Made by a program: the position numbers and the translations under genes
The notes under the pieces: generated by a model
The model's input: only the letters and a program-made list of their open reading frames with translations
Told to the model about the DNA's origin: nothing
Database searches by the model: none
DNA from: Clostridia bacterium UC5.1-1C12
GTDB lineage: Bacteria > Bacillota_I > Bacilli_A > Erysipelotrichales > Erysipelotrichaceae
Length of the DNA stretch: 64,000 nt
Direction: 5' to 3'
Assembly (NCBI GenBank): GCA_001305055.1
Contig: BBZX01000001.1
Location: forward strand, 434,001-498,000
Part shown: positions 25,638-35,215 of the stretch, piece after piece
How the letters are laid out: every line of letters begins with the position of its first letter
Position numbering within the stretch: position 1 is the first letter of the stretch

Positions 25638-26567
25638 ATGAAGCATATATTTATCATTAACCCTACTGCCGGCAAAAGTGATCAGACAAAACATATCGCA
25701 GCGATTGTCAACAAAATATTCATTGAAGAAGCCGTTGAGGGCACCTATCGCATTGAGGTGACAAAAGGCGTTCATGACGCTACTGATATTGCCAGGCACT
25801 ATGCCATGAGTAATGAGCCCGTAAGAATCTACAGCTGCGGCGGTGACGGCACGCTGAATGAGATCGTCAACGGCATCGTTCATCATGAAAACGTTGAACT
25901 GGCGCCGGTTCCCATCGGCAGCGGCAATGATTTTGTGAAAAGCTTCGGCAGTCAGGCTATGGACGCTTTCCTTAATCTGAAAGAATTAATTAAAGCTCCG
26001 GCCCGCAAGATCGATCTTCTTGAGGTGAATGGTCATTTCAGCATTAATGTTATCAATATTGGTCTTGATTCAAGTATTGCCCAGAATATGGTACGTTTTA
26101 AACGGCTGCCTTTTATCAGCGGTGCCAAGGCTTATGATATTTCTGTATTTTATTGCTTCTTAACATCCATTAAGAACCATTTCGAACTGATTGCTGACGG
26201 TATCCGGCTGCCGCATAAGAATTATACCTTTGCGGTCATGGCAAACGGCCAATATTACGGCGGCAGCTATCGGGCAGCCCCGTGTTCAGACATGCAGGAC
26301 GGACTGATCGATTTAGTCTTGATTCCCTCGGTCTCACGACTTAAGATTCTGCAGCTGATGAATGTCTACAAACGCGGTGAGCATCTTCAAAAGCAATATC
26401 AAAAAATCGTCCACTACCGTCAATGCCATGAAGTACAGGTAGAAGCTGAGCATGAGATCAACGTCTGTATCGACGGTGAAATCAAGCAATTAAAAAATCC
26501 TAAAATCATTGTCCACCGACAGCATCTGAAGCTGATAGTGCCATCCTTAGAAACCAAAACGCTGTAA
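25638..26567 (+). CDS. Diacylglycerol/lipid kinase family protein (DagK/YegS-like)
   Basis: A 309-residue intact protein. The catalytic domain shows INPTAGKSD near the N-terminus, the glycine-rich YSCGGDGTLNEIVNG at about residue 67 and PIGSGNDFVKSFG at about residue 95, all diagnostic of the DAGK_cat family; YYGGSYRAAPCSDMQDGLID is the later conserved block. AAAGGGAG precedes ATG 25638. It is probably membrane-associated and recycles diacylglycerol from lipoteichoic acid synthesis or phosphorylates a related lipid. It stands alone on the plus strand. Confidence 0.88.
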   Translation: MKHIFIINPTAGKSDQTKHIAAIVNKIFIEEAVEGTYRIEVTKGVHDATDIARHYAMSNEPVRIYSCGGDGTLNEIVNGIVHHENVELAPVPIGSGNDFVKSFGSQAMDAFLNLKELIKAPARKIDLLEVNGHFSINVINIGLDSSIAQNMVRFKRLPFISGAKAYDISVFYCFLTSIKNHFELIADGIRLPHKNYTFAVMANGQYYGGSYRAAPCSDMQDGLIDLVLIPSVSRLKILQLMNVYKRGEHLQKQYQKIVHYRQCHEVQVEAEHEINVCIDGEIKQLKNPKIIVHRQHLKLIVPSLETKTL

Positions 26568-26588
26568 GCACCCGCCTTGAGCGTTTTT
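26557..26588 (+). terminator. Terminator of the lipid kinase gene
   Basis: AAACGCT / AGCGTTT arms with a 16-base loop and a T6 tail. The 5' arm overlaps the stop codon. Confidence 0.6.
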
Positions 26589-26839
26589 TCATATTCAATA
26601 TAGGGTGAATACATCACCATCGTATGGCTAGAAAGACGAAATTCTTCATAAATCAACTGCCCACCTAGGTTACAGCTCATTATGCCTGCTGTATTCCATG
26701 TTTCGGCTTTCATTTCATGGTTTTCCCGATTATTTTATGACAGACATCAATCAATGCCAAAGTATGCCATGATCCGATTAGCATCATTTCTCCAGCCTCT
26801 GCCTTTATACTCCTGATATGGTTCATTTCAACCATAAAG
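26589..26839. other. Intergenic stretch with no convincing gene
   Basis: Together with its flanking terminators this is a 315-base gap. The minus strand has two short overlapping frames (26710-26835, 41 codons, and one starting at 26713 that runs antisense into the lipid kinase). Neither has a Shine-Dalgarno sequence or a recognisable product. It could be gene debris. Confidence 0.4.
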
Positions 26840-26875
26840 AAAAAAACGATAATCACGCTCGATTACCGTTTCTTT
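26840..26875 (-). terminator. Terminator after the thioredoxin-like gene
   Basis: Eleven-base arms AAACGGTAATC / GATTATCGTTT (one G-U pair) on the minus strand, followed by T7. Confidence 0.8.
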
Positions 26876-26882
26876 ATTCCTG

Positions 26883-27143
26883 CTATTCAATTGCTGCTTT
26901 CAATACAGCTTCAACAGCTGCTTTGCTAGGCACACCTTCATGGAGTTTCTGATCATCTACAAAAAATGTCGGAACATACCAATAATCGTAGCCCTTTGTC
27001 TTTTCTTCTTCCTTCTGCTCATCAATCACTTCAATTTCAACATCCCGATATTCAGGATGCTCCTTTTTAAGCTCATCAAGCAGTTCAAAAGCTTTCTTAC
27101 AATGCGGGCATGTAGATAACATCATCATTTTTACGTGTTTCAT
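26883..27143 (-). CDS. Thioredoxin/glutaredoxin-fold protein
   Basis: An 86-residue protein with the redox motif STCPHCKKAFELL at residues 10-22 and the cis-Pro block YVPTFFVDDQKLHEG, both hallmarks of small thioredoxin-fold disulfide reductases. The middle is unusually rich in Glu/Lys (DEQKEEEKTKG). GAGGTGATTCA precedes the ATG. The partner reductase is not in the window. Confidence 0.82.
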   Translation of the reverse strand: MKHVKMMMLSTCPHCKKAFELLDELKKEHPEYRDVEIEVIDEQKEEEKTKGYDYWYVPTFFVDDQKLHEGVPSKAAVEAVLKAAIE

Positions 27144-27177
27144 TGAATCACCTCAATGATAGTGTACCACTTTACTG

Positions 27178-27690
27178 CTAACTGCCCATTTTATTGACTT
27201 GATTAACGATTTCATCCCAAGTGGCCCGGCCAATTTTGCCGTCAATTGCCATATTATTCAGATATTGGAACTGCTGAACCGCAATTCTTGTAGCGTTGCC
27301 AAAGGAACCATCAACAGTCACTGGACGCAGACATGGATTCACCGATGCGATGCTGTTAATATATTCCTGCATCTTAAACACATCGATTCCCGTACTGCCG
27401 TTTGTCAGATAATAAGAACTGCTGGCTACCGGAATATTAGTTGTAACCCCTAATAATTTCAAAGTTTCCATGATTGTATCCCAAGTATTGCTGCCGATGA
27501 TACCATCTGGATTTAAACGGGCAAACACTTGAAATTCTTTAACTGCGGTAGCCGTTTTCGTGCCGTAAATTCCATCCTCACTCTGAGCGGTACGGATATA
27601 ACCGGCTCGCTGGAACATATTCAAATAAGCCTGCATTTTATTAACGGCAATGCCGCGGTCGCCCTGCTTCAAGATATAACGTGTGTACAT
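27178..27690 (-). CDS. Tandem peptidoglycan-binding domain protein
   Basis: A 170-residue protein made of two PG_binding_1 repeats: residues 8-75 (GDRGIAVNKMQAYLNMF; YGTKTATAVKEFQ; DGIIGSNTWDTI) and 93-160 (GSTGIDVFKMQEYIN; GNATRIAVQQFQYLN; DGKIGRATWDEI). There is no catalytic domain and no signal peptide, so export would need another route. AAAGGAGAG precedes the ATG. In lysins these repeats bind the wall; a stand-alone pair is less common. Confidence 0.82.
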   Translation of the reverse strand: MYTRYILKQGDRGIAVNKMQAYLNMFQRAGYIRTAQSEDGIYGTKTATAVKEFQVFARLNPDGIIGSNTWDTIMETLKLLGVTTNIPVASSSYYLTNGSTGIDVFKMQEYINSIASVNPCLRPVTVDGSFGNATRIAVQQFQYLNNMAIDGKIGRATWDEIVNQVNKMGS

Positions 27691-27743
27691 AATAAATCTC
27701 TCCTTTCAAGCTATCTTATGAAAGAAGAGAAGCTATGTATAGG

Positions 27744-28310
27744 CTAGAGATATTTCTTATCGAAATTCATATCCGCTTCACTTAAATATTTGCCGCTGGC
27801 TTCTGACTGCAGGACATAAAAGCGATCCTTGCTGCGGCCATAGGTAAACCAAAAAGAAAGCACTGAGAAACAGACCCATTCAATAATCGCCGCGCCAATA
27901 CTCAGTTTCAAAAAGAAAAATGAAATCAAAAAAGCTAGGGAGCCGAAACAGATGCTGATATAAATCAGCTGACGCTTAATATGTTTATATTTATCCTTCA
28001 TAAAGGCAATCTTTTCCTGAATAAAACTTTCCATTTCTGCGTCCATAACAAAATTAGTAAATACGAGTTCCGACCGTCTTTTCTTAGGCTTCAGCTGATT
28101 CATGCACCAAATTTCATTTGAGCGCAAACAACAATAGGTTGCTGCGTTTTTATTGCCTTCTTCCTGATATAAAACGCCTAAAAGCCACATTAAAGTACAG
28201 TATTCTTCATCATCGGTTACATCCTTCGCTAACTCAATGCTTACTTCATCACGGCGAAGCAAATGGTTAATCAGATATTTATTTTTTAATTCTTTTATGG
28301 ATTCACGCAT
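27744..28310 (-). CDS. Hypothetical membrane protein with N-terminal helical domain
   Basis: A 188-residue protein. Residues 1-110 are soluble and helical (EEYCTLMWLLGVLYQEEGNK has a TPR-like look). Residues 118-160 form two membrane helices (LIYISICFGSLAFLISFFFL; AAIIEWVCFSVLSFWFTYG), and a short polar tail follows. GAGGAAATCCT precedes the ATG. It lies 9 bases downstream of another small membrane protein and may work with it. No family recognised. Confidence 0.65.
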   Translation of the reverse strand: MRESIKELKNKYLINHLLRRDEVSIELAKDVTDDEEYCTLMWLLGVLYQEEGNKNAATYCCLRSNEIWCMNQLKPKKRRSELVFTNFVMDAEMESFIQEKIAFMKDKYKHIKRQLIYISICFGSLAFLISFFFLKLSIGAAIIEWVCFSVLSFWFTYGRSKDRFYVLQSEASGKYLSEADMNFDKKYL

Positions 28311-28319
28311 AGGATTTCC

Positions 28320-28600
28320 TCACTTTTGATAAATAGCTACAATCGTTTTAATGCAAAAATAAGCCAATAGATTCAATATCAGCAAATAGAGTATAAGAAC
28401 GCTCTGCATTTCTACCCTTGGCAATGCCGCCAACAAGGTGATCAGCAGGCTAAACCATAAGGCTGAGCCATCCGCGCACACAAGCCGCCCTGAATCAATA
28501 CCAGAATACAGCTCATCGCTAAAACCAAACCGCTCTTTGGCAGCAGACAAAGGCATGCCTGAATCAGTGAAGGCAGCAGAATCAACAGCTTCTTAACCAT
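28320..28600 (-). CDS. Small three-helix membrane protein, frameshifted
   Basis: The ATG ending at 28600 overlaps the ABC-F stop (TAATG) and reads MVKKLLILLPSLIQACLCLL and a second helix before a stop at about 28448. A base missing near 28465 joins this to LWFSLLITLLAALPRVEM and a final helix, giving about 93 residues, nearly all membrane-embedded. The raw frame starting at 28556 is only the out-of-phase part. Function unknown; translationally coupled to the ABC-F gene. Confidence 0.55.
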
Positions 28601-30153
28601 TATAGCACCTTGGTTGTCCAATCTTCAACATTCAATACTTCATCGACGATATCTTCATAAAATTCAGGATCATGTGATACTAAAATCACACTGCCGCGGT
28701 ATTCTCTGATGGCCTTCTTAAGCTCATCCTTAGCTTCCACATCTAAATGATTCGTCGGCTCATCCAGTACCAGTACATTGGTTTCCTGATTCAGAATTTT
28801 GCATAATCTGACCTTTGCGTTTTCACCGCCGGATAAAACCATCATGCTTGTTTCAATATGATCCGTTGTAAGACCGCACTTGGCAAGCGCTGAGCGCACC
28901 TCATTATTTGTCCAGCCAGGAAAAGTATCCCAAATTTCCTGTAAGGCTGTTTTGGTATTATTTACCGCTTCCTGTTCAAAATAACCAATTTCAAGATACG
29001 GATCGGTTTCCACTTCACCGCTGTATGGCTGAATCAAACCAGTCAACGTCTTTAACAGCGTTGACTTACCAAGACCGTTCACTCCCTTGATTGCAATCTT
29101 GCGGTTGCGTTCAAATTCCATACTGAACGGACGAGTCAACGGTTCATCATAGCCGATTACCAGATCATTAAGCTTGAACAGGACCTTGCCCGGTGTTCTG
29201 GCAGTTAAAAAAGTAAACTCCGGTTTGATTTTTATCTTTGGCTTTGACAGAAGATCCATCTTATCGAGTTTCTTTTGCCTTGAAGCAGCCATATTACGGG
29301 TTGCTACCCTTGCTTTATTGCGCTGAATGAAATCCTGAAGCTCATCGATTTCCTTCTGCTGACGATTATAAGCTGCCTCCATCTGACGCCGCTTCATGGC
29401 CAGCCCCTCTTCAAATTTTTGATAATCACCGACATATCGCGTTAGGGTGCAATTTTCTACATGATAAATAATATTTACTACATCGTTCAAAAAAGGCACG
29501 TCATGGCTGACCAAAATAAAAGCATTCTCATAATTTTGAAGATAATTCGTCAGCCAGCGAATATGCTCCTCATCCAGATAATTGGTCGGTTCATCAAGAA
29601 TTAGAATCATCGGATTCTCCAACAATAATTTACATAATAAAACCTTGGTGCGCTGACCGCCGGATAACTCTGAAACATCCCGCTCCAATCCCAAATCAAG
29701 CAGACCAAGCCCGCTGGCTGCTTCATTGATTTTCGCATCAATCATATAAAAGCCATTATGATCCAGCATTTCCTGAATAATACCGACTTCATCCATGTAG
29801 CGGCTGCATTCTTCTTCGCTGCAGTCCCTCATCTTTTCATACATCTCAATCATTTCAGCTTCTAATTTAAACAGATAGGCAAAGGCATCCTGTAAAACCA
29901 TCCGGATCGTCTTACCTTTTTCCAATACCGTATGCTGATCGAGATAACCGGTTGTGATGCGGTTGCACCATTCAACCTTTCCCTGTTCTGGTTCTAATTT
30001 GCCGCAAATGATATTCAAAAAGGTTGATTTCCCCTCACCATTAGCGCCCACCAGCCCCACATGCTCGCCCTTTAACAGACGAAAGGAAACATTTTCTAAA
30101 ATACTTCGTCCGCCAAAGCTGTGGCTGATATTTTCAACAGTTAAAATACTCAT
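28600..30153 (-). CDS. ABC-F family ATPase
   Basis: A 517-residue soluble protein with two ATPase domains and no membrane span. Walker A motifs are GANGEGKST (residue 36) and GVNGLGKST, signatures LSGGQRTK and LSGGENAK, and Walker B LILDEPTNYLD and LVLDEPTNHLD. The linker of about 70 basic residues (EAAYNRQQKEIDELQDFIQR) is the P-site tRNA interaction motif region, placing it among translation-factor ABC-F proteins such as YbiT/YkpA. GCAGGAGGACGT precedes the ATG. An intrinsic terminator lies only 15 bases upstream. Confidence 0.88.
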   Translation of the reverse strand: MSILTVENISHSFGGRSILENVSFRLLKGEHVGLVGANGEGKSTFLNIICGKLEPEQGKVEWCNRITTGYLDQHTVLEKGKTIRMVLQDAFAYLFKLEAEMIEMYEKMRDCSEEECSRYMDEVGIIQEMLDHNGFYMIDAKINEAASGLGLLDLGLERDVSELSGGQRTKVLLCKLLLENPMILILDEPTNYLDEEHIRWLTNYLQNYENAFILVSHDVPFLNDVVNIIYHVENCTLTRYVGDYQKFEEGLAMKRRQMEAAYNRQQKEIDELQDFIQRNKARVATRNMAASRQKKLDKMDLLSKPKIKIKPEFTFLTARTPGKVLFKLNDLVIGYDEPLTRPFSMEFERNRKIAIKGVNGLGKSTLLKTLTGLIQPYSGEVETDPYLEIGYFEQEAVNNTKTALQEIWDTFPGWTNNEVRSALAKCGLTTDHIETSMMVLSGGENAKVRLCKILNQETNVLVLDEPTNHLDVEAKDELKKAIREYRGSVILVSHDPEFYEDIVDEVLNVEDWTTKVL

Positions 30154-30167
30154 ACGTCCTCCTGCTA

Positions 30168-30195
30168 ATAAAATAACTGCCGAAGCAGTTATTTA
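30168..30195 (-). terminator. Terminator between rbfA and the ABC-F gene
   Basis: AATAACTGC-TTCG-GCAGTTATT on the minus strand, followed by TTATT. The stable UUCG loop ends the infB operon. It leaves no room for a promoter before the ABC-F start, so that gene is probably expressed by readthrough. Confidence 0.7.
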
Positions 30196-30537
30196 GTTAT
30201 TTGAATTAATGTCATGTAGAATTTTTTCAATCTTATTGCCTTTTTCAAGCGAATTATCAAGCTGAAAAATCAATTCCGGCGTTTTGCGGATCGTCAGCCT
30301 TTTGGCTAATTCACTGCGGATAAACCCCTTTGATTGATTTAATGCTTTTAAACCAGCTTCTTTGCGGGCATCCTGTCCCAGAAAAGAAACAAAGATTTTC
30401 GCATAAGACATATCTGATGTTACATCAACATCGGTAATAGTCACAAAACCGATCTTAGGATTTTTCAGGTCAAATTGAATAATTTCACTGACTTCCTTTT
30501 GGATAATATTATCCATCTTATCCTTTTTTAATCCCAT
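30193..30537 (-). CDS. rbfA: Ribosome-binding factor A
   Basis: A 114-residue KH-fold protein that assists maturation of the 30S subunit. The family blocks are clear: QKEVSEIIQFDLKNPKIGFV, TITDVDVTSDMSYAKIFVSF and RSELAKRLTIRKTPELIFQL. It starts 2 bases after the infB stop, in the standard nusA-infB-rbfA order. The frame is intact. Confidence 0.93.
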   Translation of the reverse strand: MGLKKDKMDNIIQKEVSEIIQFDLKNPKIGFVTITDVDVTSDMSYAKIFVSFLGQDARKEAGLKALNQSKGFIRSELAKRLTIRKTPELIFQLDNSLEKGNKIEKILHDINSNN

Positions 30538-30538
30538 A

Positions 30539-32377
30539 CTAAGCGACCTCTACCTGCTGATCTTCATAAGCTTCAAAAATATCGCCTTCTTTGATATCAT
30601 TGAAATTTTCAATGGTACAGCCGCACTCATAGCCTGACTGAACTTCCTTCGCATCATTTTGGAAACGTTTTAAAGAAGCCAGCTTACCGGTATAGATAAC
30701 GATACCATCACGGATCAGACGAATCTTACATTCTTTCTTTAAGCAGCCATCAGTAACCATACAACCGGCAATCGTACCGATTTTTGATACCTTATATGTC
30801 TGACGGACTTCAGCCTGACCGATAACAACTTCTTCATAAACCGGAGCCAGCATACCTTTCATGGCCAATTCCATTTCTTCCAATGCTTTATAGATAATGT
30901 TATGCAGACGGATTTCAACTTTTTCCTCTTCGGCTTTCTTACGAACATTAGCACTTGGACGAACGTTAAAACCAATAACGATAGCATTTGAAGCACTGGC
31001 TAATACAACATCACTTTCTGTGATCGCACCGGCAGTAGAACGGATCACATTTACTCGTACACCCTGAACATCCAGTTTTTCCAATGAAGCCTTAACTGCT
31101 TCCGCAGAGCCCTGAACATCCGCCTTGACGATGACATTGATTTCCTGAATATTACCTTCTTCGATCTGACGAGCAAGATCATCAAGCGTTAAGGCACTGG
31201 ATGAATTACGTTCAGCATCGATTCTTACTTGATTTCTGGTTTCCGCAATCTGTCTTGCCTTCTTTTCAGAATCAAAGACACGGAAAACATCACCAGCAAC
31301 CGGCACATCATTTAAACCGATAATTTCAACCGGTGAAGAAGGCCCAGCCGACTTGATTTCACGGCCATGGTCATCGACCATTTTACGTACACGTCCATAG
31401 CATGAACCAACGACTAACACATCTCCCGATTTTAAGGTACCCTTTTGAACAAGCAGACTGACAACCGGCCCGCGGCCCTTATCTAATTTTGCTTCAATAA
31501 CCGTACCTGTAGCTAAACGGTTCGGATTCGCGCGGAAATTTTCAACCTCAGCAAGAATCTGAATGGATTCCAACAGTTCAGGAACACCCTGACCAAATTT
31601 AGCACTGATTGGACAGAACATCGTATCGCCGCCCCATTCCTCAGGCATTAAACCTAAATCAGACATTTCTCCCATGATGCGGTCCGTATTCACATCCGGC
31701 TTATCAATCTTGTTGACAGCCACGATAACCGGCGCACCCGCTGCCTTGGCATGATCGACGGCTTCCTTTGTCTGCGGCATAACGCCATCATCAGCAGCTA
31801 CAACAATAACGACGATATCCGTAACCTGCGCACCGCGTGCACGCATAGCAGTAAATGCCTCATGTCCCGGCGTATCTAAGAAAGTGATCTTTTTACCCTT
31901 GACATTCACCTGATAAGCACCTATGTGCTGAGTGATACCGCCAAATTCACCTTCGGTAACCCTTGATTTACGAATTGTATCCAATAAGGTTGTTTTACCA
32001 TGGTCAACATGTCCCATGATCGTAACCACCGGCGGACGTGATTCCAATGTAGACTCTTCATCTTCATTTTCTTTTAATTCCTCTTCAAGATTGGTTTCTT
32101 CAATAATATTTTCTTTCGTACATTCTACATTAAATTCCATACAAAGCAATTCAATCGTTTCATCATCCAATGTGGAGTTAATGGTAACCATATTCCCCAG
32201 CATGAATAATACCTTGATCAATTCACTCGCATTGCGGTGCAGCTTCTCAGCAAGTTCACCTACCGTCAATACGCCGGAATACGTAATCGCCTTAACCTCT
32301 ACCCGTTCTTTCTTCGGAGTGAAGTTATTATTCCGGTTGTTATTCTTTCTATTTCTGTTATTTGTCTGTCTTGCCAT
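30539..32377 (-). CDS. infB: Translation initiation factor IF-2
   Basis: About 612 residues from the ATG ending at 32377, preceded by AGGTGAT; the longer frame lacks a start signal. A short basic N-terminus ([15 protein letters not shown]) leads to the IF2_N domain ([20 protein letters not shown]), then the GTPase domain with [17 protein letters not shown] and NKID, and domains II-IV. The N-terminal region is far shorter than in enterobacteria, as in many Bacillota. Unlike its neighbours it has no frameshift. Confidence 0.95.
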   Translation of the reverse strand: MARQTNNRNRKNNNRNNNFTPKKERVEVKAITYSGVLTVGELAEKLHRNASELIKVLFMLGNMVTINSTLDDETIELLCMEFNVECTKENIIEETNLEEELKENEDEESTLESRPPVVTIMGHVDHGKTTLLDTIRKSRVTEGEFGGITQHIGAYQVNVKGKKITFLDTPGHEAFTAMRARGAQVTDIVVIVVAADDGVMPQTKEAVDHAKAAGAPVIVAVNKIDKPDVNTDRIMGEMSDLGLMPEEWGGDTMFCPISAKFGQGVPELLESIQILAEVENFRANPNRLATGTVIEAKLDKGRGPVVSLLVQKGTLKSGDVLVVGSCYGRVRKMVDDHGREIKSAGPSSPVEIIGLNDVPVAGDVFRVFDSEKKARQIAETRNQVRIDAERNSSSALTLDDLARQIEEGNIQEINVIVKADVQGSAEAVKASLEKLDVQGVRVNVIRSTAGAITESDVVLASASNAIVIGFNVRPSANVRKKAEEEKVEIRLHNIIYKALEEMELAMKGMLAPVYEEVVIGQAEVRQTYKVSKIGTIAGCMVTDGCLKKECKIRLIRDGIVIYTGKLASLKRFQNDAKEVQSGYECGCTIENFNDIKEGDIFEAYEDQQVEVA

Positions 32378-32385
32378 TATATCAC

Positions 32386-32685
32386 CTAGCCTTTCAAGCA
32401 AGTATGAAGATTCTTCGCAAAACCCCCGTCAGCAACGGCAATGACTTTCCGATTGAAAGTACCCATTGCCTGATTCAGTTCTGCCGATGTCTCGACAAAA
32501 TCAAATTCCACGTTATAGTATGTGCATTTATCTACATATTTCTTCTTTGTATTCTCACTGGCATCCGACGCAATCAGCACAAGCTTAGCACTGCCATTCT
32601 GAATACTGGTGAGAACTCCTTCACCGCTTATTACCTTGCGCGCCCTGGCCGCTAAGCCGAGCAAACCCATTGCCTTATTGTTCAT
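32386..32685 (-). CDS. ylxQ: L7Ae-family ribosomal protein-like (YlxQ)
   Basis: A 99-residue protein in the conserved nusA-ylxR-ylxQ-infB order. [34 protein letters not shown] and [17 protein letters not shown] are the L7Ae/L30e-fold RNA-binding blocks; the family recognises kink-turns. The start overlaps the ylxR end by 11 bases. Confidence 0.9.
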   Translation of the reverse strand: MNNKAMGLLGLAARARKVISGEGVLTSIQNGSAKLVLIASDASENTKKKYVDKCTYYNVEFDFVETSAELNQAMGTFNRKVIAVADGGFAKNLHTCLKG

Positions 32686-32938
32686 TGCTCACCAATGCTG
32701 TCAGCTGTTCATAGATGGCATCAGGAATTTCACATTCCAATGCCCGGGCCAGCGCTTTTTTCTTTTTGGCCAGCTCGATCGCAGCCAGATCCTTTTTCAG
32801 ATAAGCTCCCCGGCCATTGGTACGGCCTGTACAATCAATAACGACCTGCTGTTCAGGTGTGCGCACAACGCGGATCAATTCTCTCTTAGGCAGCTGTTCC
32901 TGGGTTACGACACATTTACGCATCGGAATTTTCTTCAT
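32675..32938 (-). CDS. ylxR: YlxR (DUF448) RNA-binding-fold protein
   Basis: An 87-residue protein with the YlxR signature IPMRKCVVTQEQLPKRELIR and a GRGAYL block. The start is the ATG ending at 32938, 6 bases after AGGAGGG; an ATG two codons upstream sits too close to that sequence. It overlaps ylxQ. Confidence 0.9.
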   Translation of the reverse strand: MKKIPMRKCVVTQEQLPKRELIRVVRTPEQQVVIDCTGRTNGRGAYLKKDLAAIELAKKKKALARALECEIPDAIYEQLTALVSNEQ

Positions 32939-32949
32939 GAACATCCCTC

Positions 32950-34631
32950 CTATTCTTCGTAATATTCATCAAATTCATCAAAGTCGATTTCATCATTGAT
33001 CCAATCGTTTGCTTTTTCTTCTGCTTCACGTTTGGCGATTTCTTCAAGCTCTTCTTCAGAATAAATCGGCTTTAATTCATAATCCTTCTTCAGATCGAAA
33101 GTCGGCTTGCGGCGTTTCTCTTCTTCGTCGCTTTCCTTCTTCCATCTAGCTTCGCAGCTGCTGTCGGTTTGGCAGCCGGCGCACCGGCAATCTGTTCAAA
33201 CTTCGAAACATATTCTTGTTTTTCTTTAATATTCAAGCCTTCCGCACGCTGTTTTTCCTTAGCGATGCGAGCGGCTCTTTCAAGATCTGTCTCGGCGCGT
33301 TCCTCTTTAATCTCAGCCTTTTCTTTAACTTCTTTAACCTCTTCAGCCTCAGCTTCAGCAGCTTCTTCTGTTTCGCTCATCACTTCCGAAACTTGCTCGC
33401 TGATACCTTCATCAGCTGCTGCTTCCTCATAACTTGGCTGTAATTCATTTGCCAAATATTCATCATCAATTTCAGAGTTGCCCATTTCGCGTTCTTCAAA
33501 CATCCGCTGCTGAGCTTCGGCTCTTTCAAGTGCCAGCTTCTCAGCCTGTTTCGCTTTCTGTTCCGCGGCAATTGCTTTCCAGTCAATGCTAAAGCATTCA
33601 CTTCACTCTCTGACTTGATATCGATCTTATTGCCGGTAAGCTTCACAGCCAAACGGGCATTTTTACCTTTTTTGCCAATTGCCAATGATAACTGATTATC
33701 ATTAACAACAATCAATAAGCCGCGGCGATCAGTATTTGGAATAACCGCTAAAATTTCAGCCGGTGCCAGTGCATTTTTAATTAATTCACTAACATCATCG
33801 CTCCATTCAAAGATATCGATCTTTTCACCATGGAGCTCATCGATGATCACCTGAACACGGGAACCTCTCGGCCCGATACAAGCACCGATTGGATCAATGT
33901 TTTCATTTTTTGAATATACAGCCATCTTACAGCGTTCACCAGGGTCTCTGGCAATCGCCTTGATTTCAATAATGCCTGATAAATCTCCGGGACTTCTTTT
34001 TCAAATAAACGCTTAACTAAATTACCGTCAGCTCTTGATACAAGTACCTGAGCTCCCTTGGTTTCTTTGTTTACTTCACTGACAACAACGCGCAGACGCT
34101 GTCCTTCATAATAATGCTCGCCAGGAATCTGTGCAACTCTTGGCATCAAAGCCAATGTCTTGCCGATATTGACAACGCAGAATTTTTCCTCTACGGATTC
34201 AACAGTACCCACTACCAGATCGTCAAGCTTGTCACAATATTCATCATAAACCGCTTGTTTCTCGGCTTCTCTGATTTTTTGTTTCATTACGTTCTTCGCC
34301 AAAATCACAGCGGCACGGCCAAGGTTTTCAATGCTGACCTCATTTTCAATCATATCGCCAAGCTCAACCTCTTGACGAATTTTTTCGCATCGGCGAGTGA
34401 GATTTCCAATTCATCATCCTCAACCTCTTCAACTACGGCACGCTGCTGATATACTTTGATCTCGCCTGATTTTTCATTGATATCTACACGAACCAGCGCA
34501 TCAGGAATTTCAATGTGCTTGCGGTATGCCTTTGCCAGCGCTTCCTTCAATGCGGCAACAACAATATCCTGTGACAATGAACGGTCTTGTTCAATTGCCT
34601 GCATTGCTTTCATAAAATCTTTAAGTTTCAT
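32950..34631 (-). CDS. nusA: Transcription termination/antitermination factor NusA, four frameshifts, long acidic C-terminus
   Basis: Five raw frames rejoin into about 561 residues. Breaks lie near 34380 (A6-to-A7 gives KKIRQEVELGDM), 33985 (a missing G gives YQGIIEIKAIARD), 33585, and 33150 (a missing A gives AAKARWKKES). The N-terminal domain, S1 domain (VGTVESVEEKFCVVNIGK), KH1 (IGACIGPRGSRVQVI) and KH2 (LAIGKKGKNARLAVKL) are all present. About 200 further residues, rich in Glu/Lys/Ala, end in DEFDEYYEE; B. subtilis NusA lacks this. The gene is essential, so the breaks are almost certainly sequencing errors. Confidence 0.85.
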
Positions 34632-34653
34632 GTCGTTATTTTCTTTCCTTTCG

Positions 34654-35121
34654 TTAAATACGCACCGATAAACGTATCAGTGACAAATTCTGATAGCTTA
34701 CGCGCAATTGTCTTTTTACTGCCTTATCCATATAAGCAATCAGCAATTCATCATCTTCCACAGCCAGTAAATCACCTTTAACCTCACGCAGTCCCTTGAT
34801 CTCACTGATGAATTTGGCATAGATATACTCATTGACAGCTCCCTTAATTTCATCAAGCGAACGCAAAACACGCTCCGCTCCCGGTGAACATACCTCAAGC
34901 ATATATTCATGAGCAATTACATCAATTTCATCCAGCTTTTCGCTGATCAGCTCAGCCATTTCAGCACAGCCGTCGATATCCATACTGCCATCCTCATGCA
35001 TGATCGCGATTTGTAAGATCTTATTTCTTCCTTCATTCGTCCAGCAGACATCATATAACTGAATGTCATGGGCACTTAACAGCGGAAGCACTGCTTCTTT
35101 GATTTTTGCCAATTGATCCAT
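34654..35121 (-). CDS. rimP: Ribosome maturation factor RimP
   Basis: A 155-residue protein, first gene of the nusA-infB operon. LLSAHDIQLYDVCWTNEG and VCSPGAERVLRSLDEI are the RimP N-domain blocks, and the C-terminal Sm-like domain follows. AAGGAGAAACT precedes the ATG. Its leader contains a promoter (35187-35215) and a GAAA-loop hairpin. Confidence 0.92.
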   Translation of the reverse strand: MDQLAKIKEAVLPLLSAHDIQLYDVCWTNEGRNKILQIAIMHEDGSMDIDGCAEMAELISEKLDEIDVIAHEYMLEVCSPGAERVLRSLDEIKGAVNEYIYAKFISEIKGLREVKGDLLAVEDDELLIAYMDKAVKRQLRVSYQNLSLIRLSVRI

Positions 35122-35148
35122 AGTTTCTCCTTATTCTGACAAAATTAA

Positions 35149-35168
35149 GAGTGGACTTTCGTCCACTC
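35149..35168 (-). promoter_or_regulatory. Leader hairpin of the rimP-nusA-infB operon
   Basis: In the transcript GAGTGGAC-GAAA-GTCCACTC forms an 8-bp stem closed by a GNRA tetraloop, followed by UUAAUUUUG. It lies between the promoter and the rimP Shine-Dalgarno sequence. It could act as a weak attenuator, a protein-binding site or an RNase III target. Confidence 0.5.
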
Positions 35169-35186
35169 GCTTTTCTATACGTTGTT

Positions 35187-35215
35187 AGTGTACCACGCAA
35201 TGCCAATAAATTCAA
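35187..35215 (-). promoter_or_regulatory. Promoter of the rimP-nusA-infB operon
   Basis: On the minus strand TTGAAT (35210-35215) and TACACT (35187-35192) are 17 bases apart. A 23-bp inverted repeat (TTTCAGCT ... AGCTGAAA, 35219-35241) lies immediately upstream. Confidence 0.55.

Noticed and set aside
26420..26713. 97-codon minus-strand frame, antisense to the lipid kinase
   Set aside because: No Shine-Dalgarno sequence, covers the kinase terminator and 3' end, and the product has no recognisable features.
32950..34631. nusA as a pseudogene
   Set aside because: The gene is essential and each of its breaks is repaired by one base into conserved sequence.
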